Shown piece by piece: positions 8,520-16,991 of a DNA stretch of 64,000 bases. The notes under the pieces are model-generated. The model was given only the letters and a program-made list of their open reading frames with translations. It had not been told where the DNA came from and ran no database searches. The DNA comes from Dyadobacter diqingensis (GTDB lineage Bacteria; Bacteroidota; Bacteroidia; Cytophagales; Spirosomataceae). The stretch is from positions 381,392 to 445,391 of the forward strand of contig NZ_JAMXKF010000002.1 of NCBI RefSeq assembly GCF_024220585.1, written 5' to 3'. The position numbers and the translations under genes were made by a program. How positions within the stretch are numbered: the stretch's first letter is position 1; every line of letters begins with the position of its first letter.

Positions 8520-8825
8520 ATGTATTTCATATCATTCCTCAACGGAAAACCAATAACCTCCTCGTCGGAAGTAGCAGATCAGTTTGGGAAATCGCATAAC
8601 GATATTTTACGATCTATTGAACAACTGACTTGCAGCAAGGAATTCAGAACCAGTAACTTCCTGTCGTCACCGAGTATGTGGCCGTCAGGGAAACCAGATT
8701 CTAATGTTCTTATTACCAGAGAAGGTTTAGTCCTTTTAGTCATGAGCCTCGATAGCCCGGCCCCTGCGTCATTCAGAAGGAATGTAATAGCAAAATTCGA
8801 CGGAATGGTTTCGTTTCAAAAGTAA
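8520..8825 (+). CDS. Rha-type phage regulatory protein, lone copy
   Basis: The 101-residue protein fits the Rha family of phage regulators: ITSSSEVADQFGKSHNDILRSI forms a helix-turn-helix-like start, followed by FRTSNF and by the terminal block LITREGLVLLVMSL...FRRNVIAKFDGM. Rha proteins occur in temperate phages and influence growth of integration-host-factor-deficient hosts. No other phage gene is near, so this is a domesticated or relic gene. It begins 69 bases after the sulfite-oxidase-like gene and may be read through from it. The C-terminal extension found in many phage copies is missing. Confidence 0.75.
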   Translation: MYFISFLNGKPITSSSEVADQFGKSHNDILRSIEQLTCSKEFRTSNFLSSPSMWPSGKPDSNVLITREGLVLLVMSLDSPAPASFRRNVIAKFDGMVSFQK

Positions 8826-9241
8826 ACCGCAGATGGGCAGGTTTCTAAATTGTGGAAACCTTTGAGGAGAATTTTACACATTAAGTCCTATCGATCACGC
8901 GGCAGTCAGACAAAACCTGAAAAATAAATAACCGTTTCAATACAGTTAGTTGCAAAATAAATCGCTGGTCTACATAATTTTCGGTAACCTATACACGTTT
9001 GAATGGTTCGCTGATAAAAATTATTTGTAGCTCCTGCTATTTTCTTTGAATTTTGTTTCGAATATTCCAGGCAGCCAGGAGTAATTTATTTGCTAATTTT
9101 CAACCAGTTACCTCAACACCCAACCTTCCTACCCCCCTTTTTCTTTAAAGTAGTCTCCTGTCAGCGTCAAGAAATTAGTTTTTACTTTACCCCTAACAAG
9201 CTTACATTTGAAGTAAGACTCAACGGGAAATATTTTTTGAC
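8826..9241. other. Intergenic region before the hybrid kinase
   Basis: This 416-bp spacer has no convincing coding frame. A weak hairpin at 8839-8861 (AGGTTTC/GAAACCT, 9-nt loop) close after the Rha gene could end its transcript. A -7 box lies at 9203-9210. The rest is AT-rich sequence with no repeat that I can see. Confidence 0.45.
9203..9210 (+). promoter_or_regulatory. -7 box (TACATTTG) before the hybrid histidine kinase
   Basis: TACATTTG matches the Bacteroidota -7 consensus TAnnTTTG exactly and ends 31 bases before the kinase ATG. A -33 TTG at the expected distance is not clear. Confidence 0.5.
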
Positions 9242-11854
9242 ATGCAAACTTCTTTTAAAGACAAAGCGCTCCGGTGGTCCTACATTAGTATCTTCATAGG
9301 TCTGATCCTAATCTTTGCGTCTCAGTATTTTGCATATAAAAATGTACAGGATCTTTCCCTGCATAACCAGGGAGTTAATGTGACCATTGGCATACTAAAT
9401 CAAACTGCCAATTTCGGGCTTGCCAATAAGGACATTCAGTCCAACATGCATGAGTTTGTCATTACCGGGAACGAAAAACTCCTTACTGATACTTACGCGA
9501 AAAAGGTCAAACTGCTGAGTATGTCCGACACCTTGTTTAATCTCGTAAAGGATGACAAGGTACAGACGGCGCGGGTCCGTGAACTGCTCGATATCTCCGG
9601 AAAAATCGTTTTGCATACACACAACGTCATGACCGTCTACCGGACACAGGGCACTCAGAAAGCTTTCGAACAGATCAAACTCGGGGAAGGACTTCACCTG
9701 AACAAAATGCTGATGGACAAAATTGAGTCCATCGAAAGTTCAGAAAATCAACATCTTGAAGAACAGCGAAAGTTAATACAGAAGACGCAGAAGAAAACAA
9801 CGCTCTTCATTATGGTGACGAGTATTTTCGGTTTTTTCCTTACCGTACTTTCCATTGTCTCTCTTTTATGGAACCAAAAAAAACAGAGGCAATTACAATT
9901 TGAAATCAAACAAAAAGAGCAGATCCTGGCCCAATACATCGAAGCAATTCCGGATGGTGTGATGGTACTTGATACAAAAAAAGATATTGTTTTATTAAAC
10001 CAGTCTGGTCGGGAAATTCTAGGACTTGAAGGGAAACTGGAAACACTGGCCGAACAAGTCAAAAAGCTCGTTTTACTCGACCCTATGACTTACAATATCC
10101 GGTTCACATCAGAAACTTTACCGGTCAGCCGGGCACTTGATGGTGAAAAGTCAGACGGAAACAAGATCGACCTGATTAAAAACAATGCGATTTACCACCT
10201 GGAAACGAGTGTACGCCCGGTTGTGGGCCTCAATGGGGAAATTACCAATGCAATCACTGTATTCAGAGATATCACCGAGCGCGCCAACTATGAAGCCGCA
10301 TTGGAGAAAGCCAGAACACTGGCCGAAAAATCAGTACGGGTAAAGGATATCTTCCTTTCCAATGTAAGTCACGAGATCAGAACCCCGCTTAATGCGATCA
10401 TTGGTTTTACGAACCTGCTGGAAAGTGAAGTGAGCGATCCGAAAAGTGTTGACTACGTGAGTTATATAAAAACGGCCAGTAAAAACCTCCTGGAACTGAT
10501 CAATGATATTCTCGATTTCTCGAAAATAGAGGCAGGGCAAATCACACTTGACCAGACAAACACTTCCATTTCCGAACTGATCGAGTCTGTTTCTGTTATT
10601 ATCAACCAGCGGGCGTCCGAGAAAGGAATTGAGTACAAAAAGATATTGTCTGCTGATCTTCCCGAAATGATATCGACAGACAAACTAAGACTGACCCAAA
10701 TCCTGTTGAATATCTGTGGAAATGCGATCAAGTTTACCGAGAAAGGTCAGGTTCAGATCAGTGTAACACCTGTATCTCCGGTTATTGATAAAGTTCAGAT
10801 GATCCGTTTTACGATCGCCGACAGTGGTATTGGTATTCCGGCGGATAAGATCGACAAGATTTTCGAACGTTTTGTACAGGCGTCCGACAGCACCACCCGT
10901 CTCTTCGGGGGCACTGGGCTTGGGCTTAGCATCGTGAAATCGCTGGTACATATTCTGGATGGAACAATTAAGGTAGAAAGCGTTTTTGGGACTGGCACAA
11001 CCTTTATCCTGGAATTTCCCTTTACCGTTGTAACAGATTTTTCTTCGGCTGACGACGACCACAATTTAAATTTTGTTTCTGAACCTATCGGCGACATTCA
11101 TGTGCTGGCGGCGGAAGATAATCCGTTAAACCAAAAATTGCTGGCAGCTATTTTCGAAAGGCTTTCCATTGATCTGACCATTGTTAACAACGGACAGGAA
11201 GCAATTGATGAGCTCGAAACCAACACGTATGATCTGGTTTTGATGGATATTCAAATGCCGGTCATGGACGGTTATACAGCCATTAAGAAAATCCGAAATT
11301 CGATTTCCCAGACACTCCCGATCATCACCATGACGGCCCACGCGATGGTCGGAGAAAAAGATGAATGCCTTAGCATTGGAGCCAATAGCTATATTTCCAA
11401 ACCGTTCCGTGAAAATGAACTGCTTAATACCATTTCAAATCTTACGGGTAAACATAATGAAAACTACAACGAAATGAGTCCTGTTAATAACCACGCTGAT
11501 GAATCCATGGAAACCAGTATTATAAATCTTGGATATTTAAATGAAATTACCGGTGGAGATCCGGATCTTCAGAAAGAGCTTATCCTTTTATTTGAAAGTG
11601 AACTTAGCAACCAGTCCGTGCTGATACAGCAGGCGGAAGCGCTTGGGGATAATGAAAAATTACGTCAGGTTGTTCATAAATTCAGATCCTCTTTATTTTC
11701 TGTGGGATTGCTTGCAACGGCAGATAAATACAAAAAAATTGAGGGAGAATTGAAAAGTGGTATTCACAGCCCAGACTTAAAACAGCAGCTGGAAGCGCTT
11801 CAACACGAAGCAGAGACGGGACTTGCCGAACTTAAAAGTCTGGAAATCGGGTGA
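9242..11854 (+). CDS. Hybrid sensor histidine kinase (CHASE3-PAS-HisKA-HATPase-REC-Hpt)
   Basis: This 870-residue membrane kinase holds a whole phosphorelay in one chain. Residues about 12-32 and 187-209 are membrane segments flanking a helical CHASE3-type periplasmic sensor. A PAS domain (about 230-345) is followed by HisKA with H377 (NVSHEIRTPLNA), the ATPase with N box NICGNAIKF and G boxes ADSGIGIP and GGTGLGLS, a receiver with D669 (DLVLMDIQMPVMDG) and K720, and a C-terminal phosphotransfer domain with H812 (VHKFRSSL). The final output regulator is not encoded beside it, so the partner must be elsewhere. The signal sensed is unknown. The gene is flanked by unrelated genes and ends in a strong terminator. 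Confidence 0.93.
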   Translation: MQTSFKDKALRWSYISIFIGLILIFASQYFAYKNVQDLSLHNQGVNVTIGILNQTANFGLANKDIQSNMHEFVITGNEKLLTDTYAKKVKLLSMSDTLFNLVKDDKVQTARVRELLDISGKIVLHTHNVMTVYRTQGTQKAFEQIKLGEGLHLNKMLMDKIESIESSENQHLEEQRKLIQKTQKKTTLFIMVTSIFGFFLTVLSIVSLLWNQKKQRQLQFEIKQKEQILAQYIEAIPDGVMVLDTKKDIVLLNQSGREILGLEGKLETLAEQVKKLVLLDPMTYNIRFTSETLPVSRALDGEKSDGNKIDLIKNNAIYHLETSVRPVVGLNGEITNAITVFRDITERANYEAALEKARTLAEKSVRVKDIFLSNVSHEIRTPLNAIIGFTNLLESEVSDPKSVDYVSYIKTASKNLLELINDILDFSKIEAGQITLDQTNTSISELIESVSVIINQRASEKGIEYKKILSADLPEMISTDKLRLTQILLNICGNAIKFTEKGQVQISVTPVSPVIDKVQMIRFTIADSGIGIPADKIDKIFERFVQASDSTTRLFGGTGLGLSIVKSLVHILDGTIKVESVFGTGTTFILEFPFTVVTDFSSADDDHNLNFVSEPIGDIHVLAAEDNPLNQKLLAAIFERLSIDLTIVNNGQEAIDELETNTYDLVLMDIQMPVMDGYTAIKKIRNSISQTLPIITMTAHAMVGEKDECLSIGANSYISKPFRENELLNTISNLTGKHNENYNEMSPVNNHADESMETSIINLGYLNEITGGDPDLQKELILLFESELSNQSVLIQQAEALGDNEKLRQVVHKFRSSLFSVGLLATADKYKKIEGELKSGIHSPDLKQQLEALQHEAETGLAELKSLEIG

Positions 11855-11882
11855 TGTCGTCTTCGCAGATAAGCGTCATAAA

Positions 11883-11919
11883 AAAGAAGCTTTCCCTCAA
11901 CATATGGGAAAGCTTCTTT
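11883..11919. terminator. Strong terminator between the kinase and the efflux operon
   Basis: A perfect 14-bp inverted repeat (11883-11896 with 11906-11919, AAAGAAGCTTTCCC) with a 9-nt loop and A/T flanks on both sides can serve both convergent transcripts. Confidence 0.85.
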
Positions 11920-11956
11920 CAAACTACTACTATACCAAATTAACAAACACTTATTA

Positions 11957-13531
11957 TTAGTGAACCGATGACGGATCAATTTTGGTTTTTCCGCTCCGTG
12001 TCATTAAAACAAACGGTACGCAGAATAAAAATAAACATCCTAAAAACAGGAACACATCCATATACGAAAGTACCGTAGCCTGTTTGTAAATACCATATTC
12101 AAGCATCTGATAACCGCTTTTCAACGCGACATCCGGCGCCATACCTTTTGCCATAAACGAACGCTGCAAACCTTCTACGCGCTGCTGAACGGCAGGGTTG
12201 TTAATATCCAGATGACTTACCAGATCACTGCGATGCTGCATGTTTTGTCTGGCGATGTAGGTCGTAATAACGGCCACACCAAAAGAACCTCCAAGCTGAC
12301 GCATCATCCCGGTAAATGCAGCGCCCTCTCCAATTTCTCTCCCTTTAAGGGTTGATAAAGCCAGTGTGGAAATAGGCACGAAAAGAAATCCAAGCCCTGC
12401 ACCCCTCACCATCAGCATCCAGAAAAACGCATCAGCACTTGTATCGGGTGTCAGGATTTTGTAACCCCAGAAACTGTATATAAAAAACACCACCATACCA
12501 CCTGCAACCAGATATTGCTGCTTCACGCCGCGCTGAATAAGCTGCCCGACGATCGGCATAAAAAAGGCGGTTACCAACGCGGCCGGCACCATCAGCAAAC
12601 CTGATTGTGTTGCCGTCCATCCCAGTGTAGCCTGAGTATACAATGGTATTACGAAGGTGGATCCGTATAATCCGAAACCGAGTACGAAAGAAAGTATGGT
12701 ACCGATCATTAGGTTACTGTTTTTCAAAACTCTCAATGCCACGATCGGATTTTTGTATGTCAGCTCTCTCCATAGGAAGAAGAAGAAGCCGAATACCGCA
12801 GTGACTGTCAGAATGATAATTGCTTCATCGTTGAACCAGTCGTCTTCCTGACCTTTTTCCAAAACATATTGCAACGAACCTACCGCGATAGCCAGCAGAA
12901 TAATTCCCCACCAGTCAATTTCGTTGGCAGATTTCTTCTCTGAATATTTAGGGCTGCGGATAAACTGAAGGGTCAAAAGTGTAGCAATAACCCCAAGCGG
13001 AATATTGATATAAAATATATAAGGCCAGCTGTAATTATCCACAATATAACCACCCAGCGGAGGACCTAACGTAGGACCTACAATAACCCCAAGACCATAA
13101 ATCGCCTGAGCCATACCACGTTTTTCGGGAGGATAACTTTCGGTAATTAAAGTTTGTGCAGTTACCAGCAGCGCACCACCACCAAAACCCTGGATCAGGC
13201 GGAAAAATACCAGCTCCCAGATATTGTCCGAATTACCACAACAAAAAGAGGCAACTGTAAATATGATAATGGAAGCAGCAAAATAATTACGGCGGCCAAA
13301 TTGCTGTGAAAGCCAGCTGGTCATCGGCACAATGATTACGTTACCAATGGCATAAGCCGTAATCACCCAGCTCACTTCGGAGAGCGTTCCCCCAAGGTTC
13401 CCCCGCATATCGTTGAGTGCCACGTTCACGATTGTTGTATCAACAATTTCAAGAAGCGCACACATGACGGCTGTGATTGTAATAATAACCCGTCGGAAGC
13501 CGTATTCTACCAGGGATGGTTGTAATTCCAT
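11957..13531 (-). CDS. DHA2-family MFS multidrug transporter, EmrB/QacA type
   Basis: The 524-residue protein should have 14 membrane segments. Family marks include TTIVNVALNDMRGNLGG at helix 1, the loop motif SWLSQQFGRRNYF, and the antiporter motif C in GLGVIVGPTLGPPLGGYI. Such proteins exchange drugs for protons across the inner membrane and work with an EmrA-type adaptor and a TolC-type outer-membrane channel, both encoded just upstream in the same operon. It is the last gene of the operon, 76 bases after the adaptor. Drug range cannot be predicted. Confidence 0.93.
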   Translation of the reverse strand: MELQPSLVEYGFRRVIITITAVMCALLEIVDTTIVNVALNDMRGNLGGTLSEVSWVITAYAIGNVIIVPMTSWLSQQFGRRNYFAASIIIFTVASFCCGNSDNIWELVFFRLIQGFGGGALLVTAQTLITESYPPEKRGMAQAIYGLGVIVGPTLGPPLGGYIVDNYSWPYIFYINIPLGVIATLLTLQFIRSPKYSEKKSANEIDWWGIILLAIAVGSLQYVLEKGQEDDWFNDEAIIILTVTAVFGFFFFLWRELTYKNPIVALRVLKNSNLMIGTILSFVLGFGLYGSTFVIPLYTQATLGWTATQSGLLMVPAALVTAFFMPIVGQLIQRGVKQQYLVAGGMVVFFIYSFWGYKILTPDTSADAFFWMLMVRGAGLGFLFVPISTLALSTLKGREIGEGAAFTGMMRQLGGSFGVAVITTYIARQNMQHRSDLVSHLDINNPAVQQRVEGLQRSFMAKGMAPDVALKSGYQMLEYGIYKQATVLSYMDVFLFLGCLFLFCVPFVLMTRSGKTKIDPSSVH

Positions 13532-13607
13532 ATGCTAATGATTTTAATGATGATAAGATATTGTCTGGCGGATTTACCAGAAACCCGCCATCGACATTCC
13601 TACGATC

Positions 13608-14723
13608 TTAATTTAGCTCAACATCAACAAACACATTCATCCCCGGACGCAGGCGGCTGATAAACTCATCTTTTACTTCTTTAAACTCGATACGAACCGG
13701 AAGACGCTGTACTACTTTCACAAAGTTTCCACTCGCATTGTCAGGAGGCAAAAGTGCGAAACGAGCGCCGGTTGCAGGAGAAAACGAAGCGATTGTTGCG
13801 TCAAAAACGTGGTCGGGATATGCGTCAATATGGATTTTCACATGCTGTCCCAGTTTCATTTTTGTAAGCTGCGTTTCTTTAAAGTTTGCAACAACCCATG
13901 GCTGTGCATTTGAAATGATGCTGAACAACGACTGGCCTGCCTGTAAATACTGTCCCAGCTGGGCGTTTACTTTTGAAACGTGACCATCCGTTGGCGCCGT
14001 AATAATGGTGTAGGAAAGATTCAGTTTCGCGTTGTCAATATCAGCCTGGCGTGCTTTAATATTTGCGTTAACTACGCTGGTCTGACGTGAAGTTGCCGCA
14101 GTCTGCGAAGTTGCTGCCTTGGCCTGGCGTTCTGCTGCGTTTTTCTGCGTTACCAATACCTGAAGCTGGCGTTCAGCTTTTTGTTTATTCGCAAGCGCCT
14201 GCTCGTATTCCTGCTGTGTGATCGAGTGATCCTTGATCAGGTTTTCATAACGTGCAAAATCCTGATTGGCTCTCCACACACTCACTTTTGCTTCTTCAAT
14301 CTGCGCTTCTGCAACGGATACATTCGCAATGTAAGTGCTGCCGCTGGCAACTGATGCCGACGTGGTTGCATTCGCTACAACCAGGTTTCCTCTCGAACCT
14401 TCCAAAGCTGCATTAGCCTGTTCCAGTCTGATAAGTTCGTCACGGTTGTCAAGCACGATCAAGGTGTCGCCTTTATGAACCTGCTGATTATCCTTTACTC
14501 TGATCTCCGTAATATATCCCGAAATACGAGGTATTACCGGGCTGATGTTTGCATCAATCTGTGCGTCATCAGTTTCTTCGTGGTGCAGACCGTGATTGTA
14601 TTTTGTGTACCCCCAGGTTCCTCCGGCCACAACCAAAAGAGCCAGAATGATAACGAATGTGTAATTTTTCTTTTTAGGTGCTGCTGCTTCGTTTGCAACG
14701 CCAGTGTTTTGATTGGTCTCCAT
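13608..14723 (-). CDS. HlyD/EmrA-type membrane fusion protein
   Basis: This 371-residue adaptor has one N-terminal membrane anchor (about residues 23-40, VIILALLVVAGGTWGY), a lipoyl-like half motif (ISGYITEIRVKDNQQVHKGDTLIVLD), a long helical hairpin rich in A, Q and K (about 90-215), the second lipoyl half (APTDGHVSKVNAQLGQ) and a beta-barrel domain. It should bridge the MFS pump in the inner membrane and the TolC-type channel in the outer membrane. It lies between their genes in the operon. Confidence 0.92.
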   Translation of the reverse strand: METNQNTGVANEAAAPKKKNYTFVIILALLVVAGGTWGYTKYNHGLHHEETDDAQIDANISPVIPRISGYITEIRVKDNQQVHKGDTLIVLDNRDELIRLEQANAALEGSRGNLVVANATTSASVASGSTYIANVSVAEAQIEEAKVSVWRANQDFARYENLIKDHSITQQEYEQALANKQKAERQLQVLVTQKNAAERQAKAATSQTAATSRQTSVVNANIKARQADIDNAKLNLSYTIITAPTDGHVSKVNAQLGQYLQAGQSLFSIISNAQPWVVANFKETQLTKMKLGQHVKIHIDAYPDHVFDATIASFSPATGARFALLPPDNASGNFVKVVQRLPVRIEFKEVKDEFISRLRPGMNVFVDVELN

Positions 14724-14795
14724 AATCTTTGGAATAATAGAATGTTAGAAAGTGCGGTTGATGCTCGCAAGATCCGCCGCTGTTTAAAAATTTGG

Positions 14796-16121
14796 TTAGT
14801 TAATTACGCCGGCAGTTTGTTCAAGCTTTTTATAAGCGACAATCGCATCGGCCTTCGCAGCAGCATAGTTTATTTTAGACTGAACCTGGGCAACGTCGGC
14901 GTCCAGAAGTTCGGTGGTTGTCACCAGGCTGTTATCAAATTTATTTTTTGTGATTCTGTAATTTTCATTGGCTTGTTCAACAGCCTTTTCATACACCTCT
15001 ATCTTTTTCTTGCTTAACACATAGTTGTAATAAGCCGTATTAATTTCCAGATGGACACGGTCAAGTAAAATCTCTTCATTCGTTCTCAGCTGGTAAAGAT
15101 GTGTTTTTGCCTGTTCAATTTTCGCGCCTGTTTTCCATAACGAGGCAAGATTGTAACTCACGCCAATTCCCGCGTTAAAAGCGTTCGGAACCGTTACAAA
15201 TCCGGGAATACTCAATGCAACATATCCGCCTGTTAAAGCAACACTTGGATAAAGGTCTGCTTTCGCCACCTTGATGTCCGATCCGGCAGCTTTCTGGCGA
15301 ATCGCGATGGCCGCCATGTCTTTACGGTGTGTAAGCGCTGTCTGTTCCCAATCCATAGCATTTCCTGCATCTTTAAGTACGTCAAAGCTGCTCGAATCAG
15401 CTAAAATTTCAGTAGACTCCGGCAACCCCAGCAAAAGATTCATGTTGATGGTTGTGATTTTAAGTTCATTTTCAGCGTCCATCAGGGCCAGCTGGATATT
15501 GGATTCCTGCAAGGTTGCTTTCAACAGGTCATTACGGGCGATGATTCCGTTTTTCTCGCGGTTTGTAAACTCAATTACACGTTCATGTTCACGGATCAGG
15601 TTTTCAGATACCAGATCAACCGATCTTTTAGCCTTATACAGGTTGCTGTACGCAGAAATCGTATTCTGGATCACCGCCTGGCGGTCGCCTTCTGCATCCA
15701 GTTTCGATGCTTCCTGTAAAAACTTCGCTGATTCCAGGCCGTACTTATAACGAAAACCTGAAAAAAGCGGTACTGATGCGCTCGCCATACCGTAAGCTAC
15801 CTGATTAACATGCAGAGAGCTGGCTCCCGAGCTGTCATTGGACGAACTTTGTTTCAGGTTAACATTGGGCGTGTTCAGTCTCAGGTAAGAAGCCGAAACA
15901 CTAAAACTTGGCAATTGATTGTCTTTAATCTCACGTATATTAAGTCCGGCCATATCAATATTCGACTGGCTTAATTTCAACTGTTTACTGTTTTTCAGGC
16001 TAAGCTCAACGGCTTCTTCCAGCGTAATCTTGCGTGGTGTCTGTGCGAACGAATGCGATGCAGCCAGCACAAATAATGCGATTGCTGCAAATGACATTCT
16101 TTTACTACTCGATGGTCTCAT
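14796..16121 (-). CDS. TolC-family outer-membrane efflux protein (MFS system)
   Basis: The 441-residue protein starts with a signal peptide (cleavage near SFA-QTP) and shows the duplicated outer-membrane-efflux-protein pattern: ITLEEAVELSLKNSKQLKLSQSNI at the start of repeat 1 and long amphipathic helices with YRITKNKFDNSLVTTTELLDADVAQVQ in repeat 2. It should form the trimeric channel for the EmrAB-like pump encoded downstream. The ATG at 16121 overlaps the end of the TetR gene by 17 bases; an ATG eight codons later (16097) is the alternative start. Overlap indicates one transcript with the regulator. Confidence 0.9.
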   Translation of the reverse strand: MRPSSSKRMSFAAIALFVLAASHSFAQTPRKITLEEAVELSLKNSKQLKLSQSNIDMAGLNIREIKDNQLPSFSVSASYLRLNTPNVNLKQSSSNDSSGASSLHVNQVAYGMASASVPLFSGFRYKYGLESAKFLQEASKLDAEGDRQAVIQNTISAYSNLYKAKRSVDLVSENLIREHERVIEFTNREKNGIIARNDLLKATLQESNIQLALMDAENELKITTINMNLLLGLPESTEILADSSSFDVLKDAGNAMDWEQTALTHRKDMAAIAIRQKAAGSDIKVAKADLYPSVALTGGYVALSIPGFVTVPNAFNAGIGVSYNLASLWKTGAKIEQAKTHLYQLRTNEEILLDRVHLEINTAYYNYVLSKKKIEVYEKAVEQANENYRITKNKFDNSLVTTTELLDADVAQVQSKINYAAAKADAIVAYKKLEQTAGVIN

Positions 16122-16764
16122 ATGTTACTGTTGCTTTGAATATGCTTTTTAGGTGTATGCTCAATTTACGTTTCAGGTCTTTTTCAAATTCAGCCTGACT
16201 AAGGTGTTCAAGATTATTTATTTTCCGGAAGAAAGATTGTGTGGTAATGGCATGGTTAATCGTGCCGTAAAGCGTTGAAGAAAGTAAAGAGATATCGACA
16301 TTTTTACGAAAATGTCCTTTCTGCTGTCCTTCATGGACGATGCTTTCCATACCCTCCCAGTTTCTAAATTTCAATTGAAAGATCAGGTCTGAAATGACCG
16401 GTGTGCGGTCGTCACCCGACAGCTGTTCGCGCAGCATAATGTTATGGAAACACTGGTTGCCCATCAGTCTTTCCAGGGCGCTGTCTATCAGAATATATAC
16501 TTTTTGAAGTGGCGAAAGATCCTCATTTGAAATAATCGTTTCCAGTCGTGCCGCTGATTCTATACTCCTCACCTCAAACAGCGCTTCAATCAATTTTTCT
16601 TTTGAACCGAAATAATAGGAAATCATCGAAACGTTAATCTCAGCCTCATGCGCGATGTCGCGTACCGATGTACCTGAAAAACCTTTTCCTGCAAAAAGCC
16701 TCTCTGCTACTTCTATGATCTGTAACTGTTTTGCGTTGTATTCCATTTCTTTGATCATCAGCAT
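16105..16764 (-). CDS. TetR/AcrR-family regulator, first gene of the efflux operon
   Basis: The 219-residue protein has a typical TetR N-terminal DNA-binding domain: QLQIIEVAERLFAGKGFSGTSVRDIAHEAEINVSMISYYFGSKEKLIEALF, in which the recognition helix and the YYFGSKEKL signature are clear. The C-terminal half is the ligand-sensing part and is not conserved. Three in-frame ATGs (16764, 16758, 16746) are possible starts. It is cotranscribed with the tolC, hlyD and MFS genes that follow. The operator pair directly upstream supports autorepression released by a pump substrate; this is inference from the family and the layout. Confidence 0.92.
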   Translation of the reverse strand: MLMIKEMEYNAKQLQIIEVAERLFAGKGFSGTSVRDIAHEAEINVSMISYYFGSKEKLIEALFEVRSIESAARLETIISNEDLSPLQKVYILIDSALERLMGNQCFHNIMLREQLSGDDRTPVISDLIFQLKFRNWEGMESIVHEGQQKGHFRKNVDISLLSSTLYGTINHAITTQSFFRKINNLEHLSQAEFEKDLKRKLSIHLKSIFKATVTYETIE

Positions 16765-16804
16765 ATTAGTGATTAATTATTCAATGCTCTGCTGATTGAC
16801 GATA

Positions 16805-16836
16805 CAAATGTAATAGAAGAAAAATAATAAATCAAA
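16805..16836 (-). promoter_or_regulatory. Promoter of the tetR-tolC-hlyD-MFS operon
   Basis: On the minus strand a TTTG box (16833-16836) is separated by exactly 20 bases from TACATTTG (16805-16812). This is a full match to the Bacteroidota primary-sigma promoter (-33 TTG, -7 TAnnTTTG). The -7 box ends about 40 bases before the first possible start of the TetR gene. The -33 box is part of one operator copy. Confidence 0.8.
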
Positions 16837-16874
16837 CGTTTGTTTGATTTTACTAAACAAACGTTTGATTTATT
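16826..16874. promoter_or_regulatory. Paired TetR-type operator
   Basis: A perfect 18-bp inverted repeat (16826-16843 with 16857-16874) has a 13-bp spacer. Each arm contains the 10-bp palindrome CAAACGTTTG (16833-16842 and 16859-16868), with centres 26 bp apart, so it can be read as two dimer sites on nearly the same face of the DNA helix. The first site covers the -33 box of the operon promoter. Confidence 0.8.
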
Positions 16875-16991
16875 CAAGCAATCATCGGATAAATACCATT
16901 AAAAAAATTTTAATGTCTGTTTAACATCAAAAAGAAAGGTGTAAAGAAGTGGCATAGGCGGATTCAATCTGTTTTAATATCAAAATCCGTT

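Noticed and set aside
14475..15017. Plus-strand frame of 180 codons across the HlyD and TolC genes
   Set aside because: It is antisense to two well-supported genes and is rich in cysteine and phenylalanine, typical of shadow frames.
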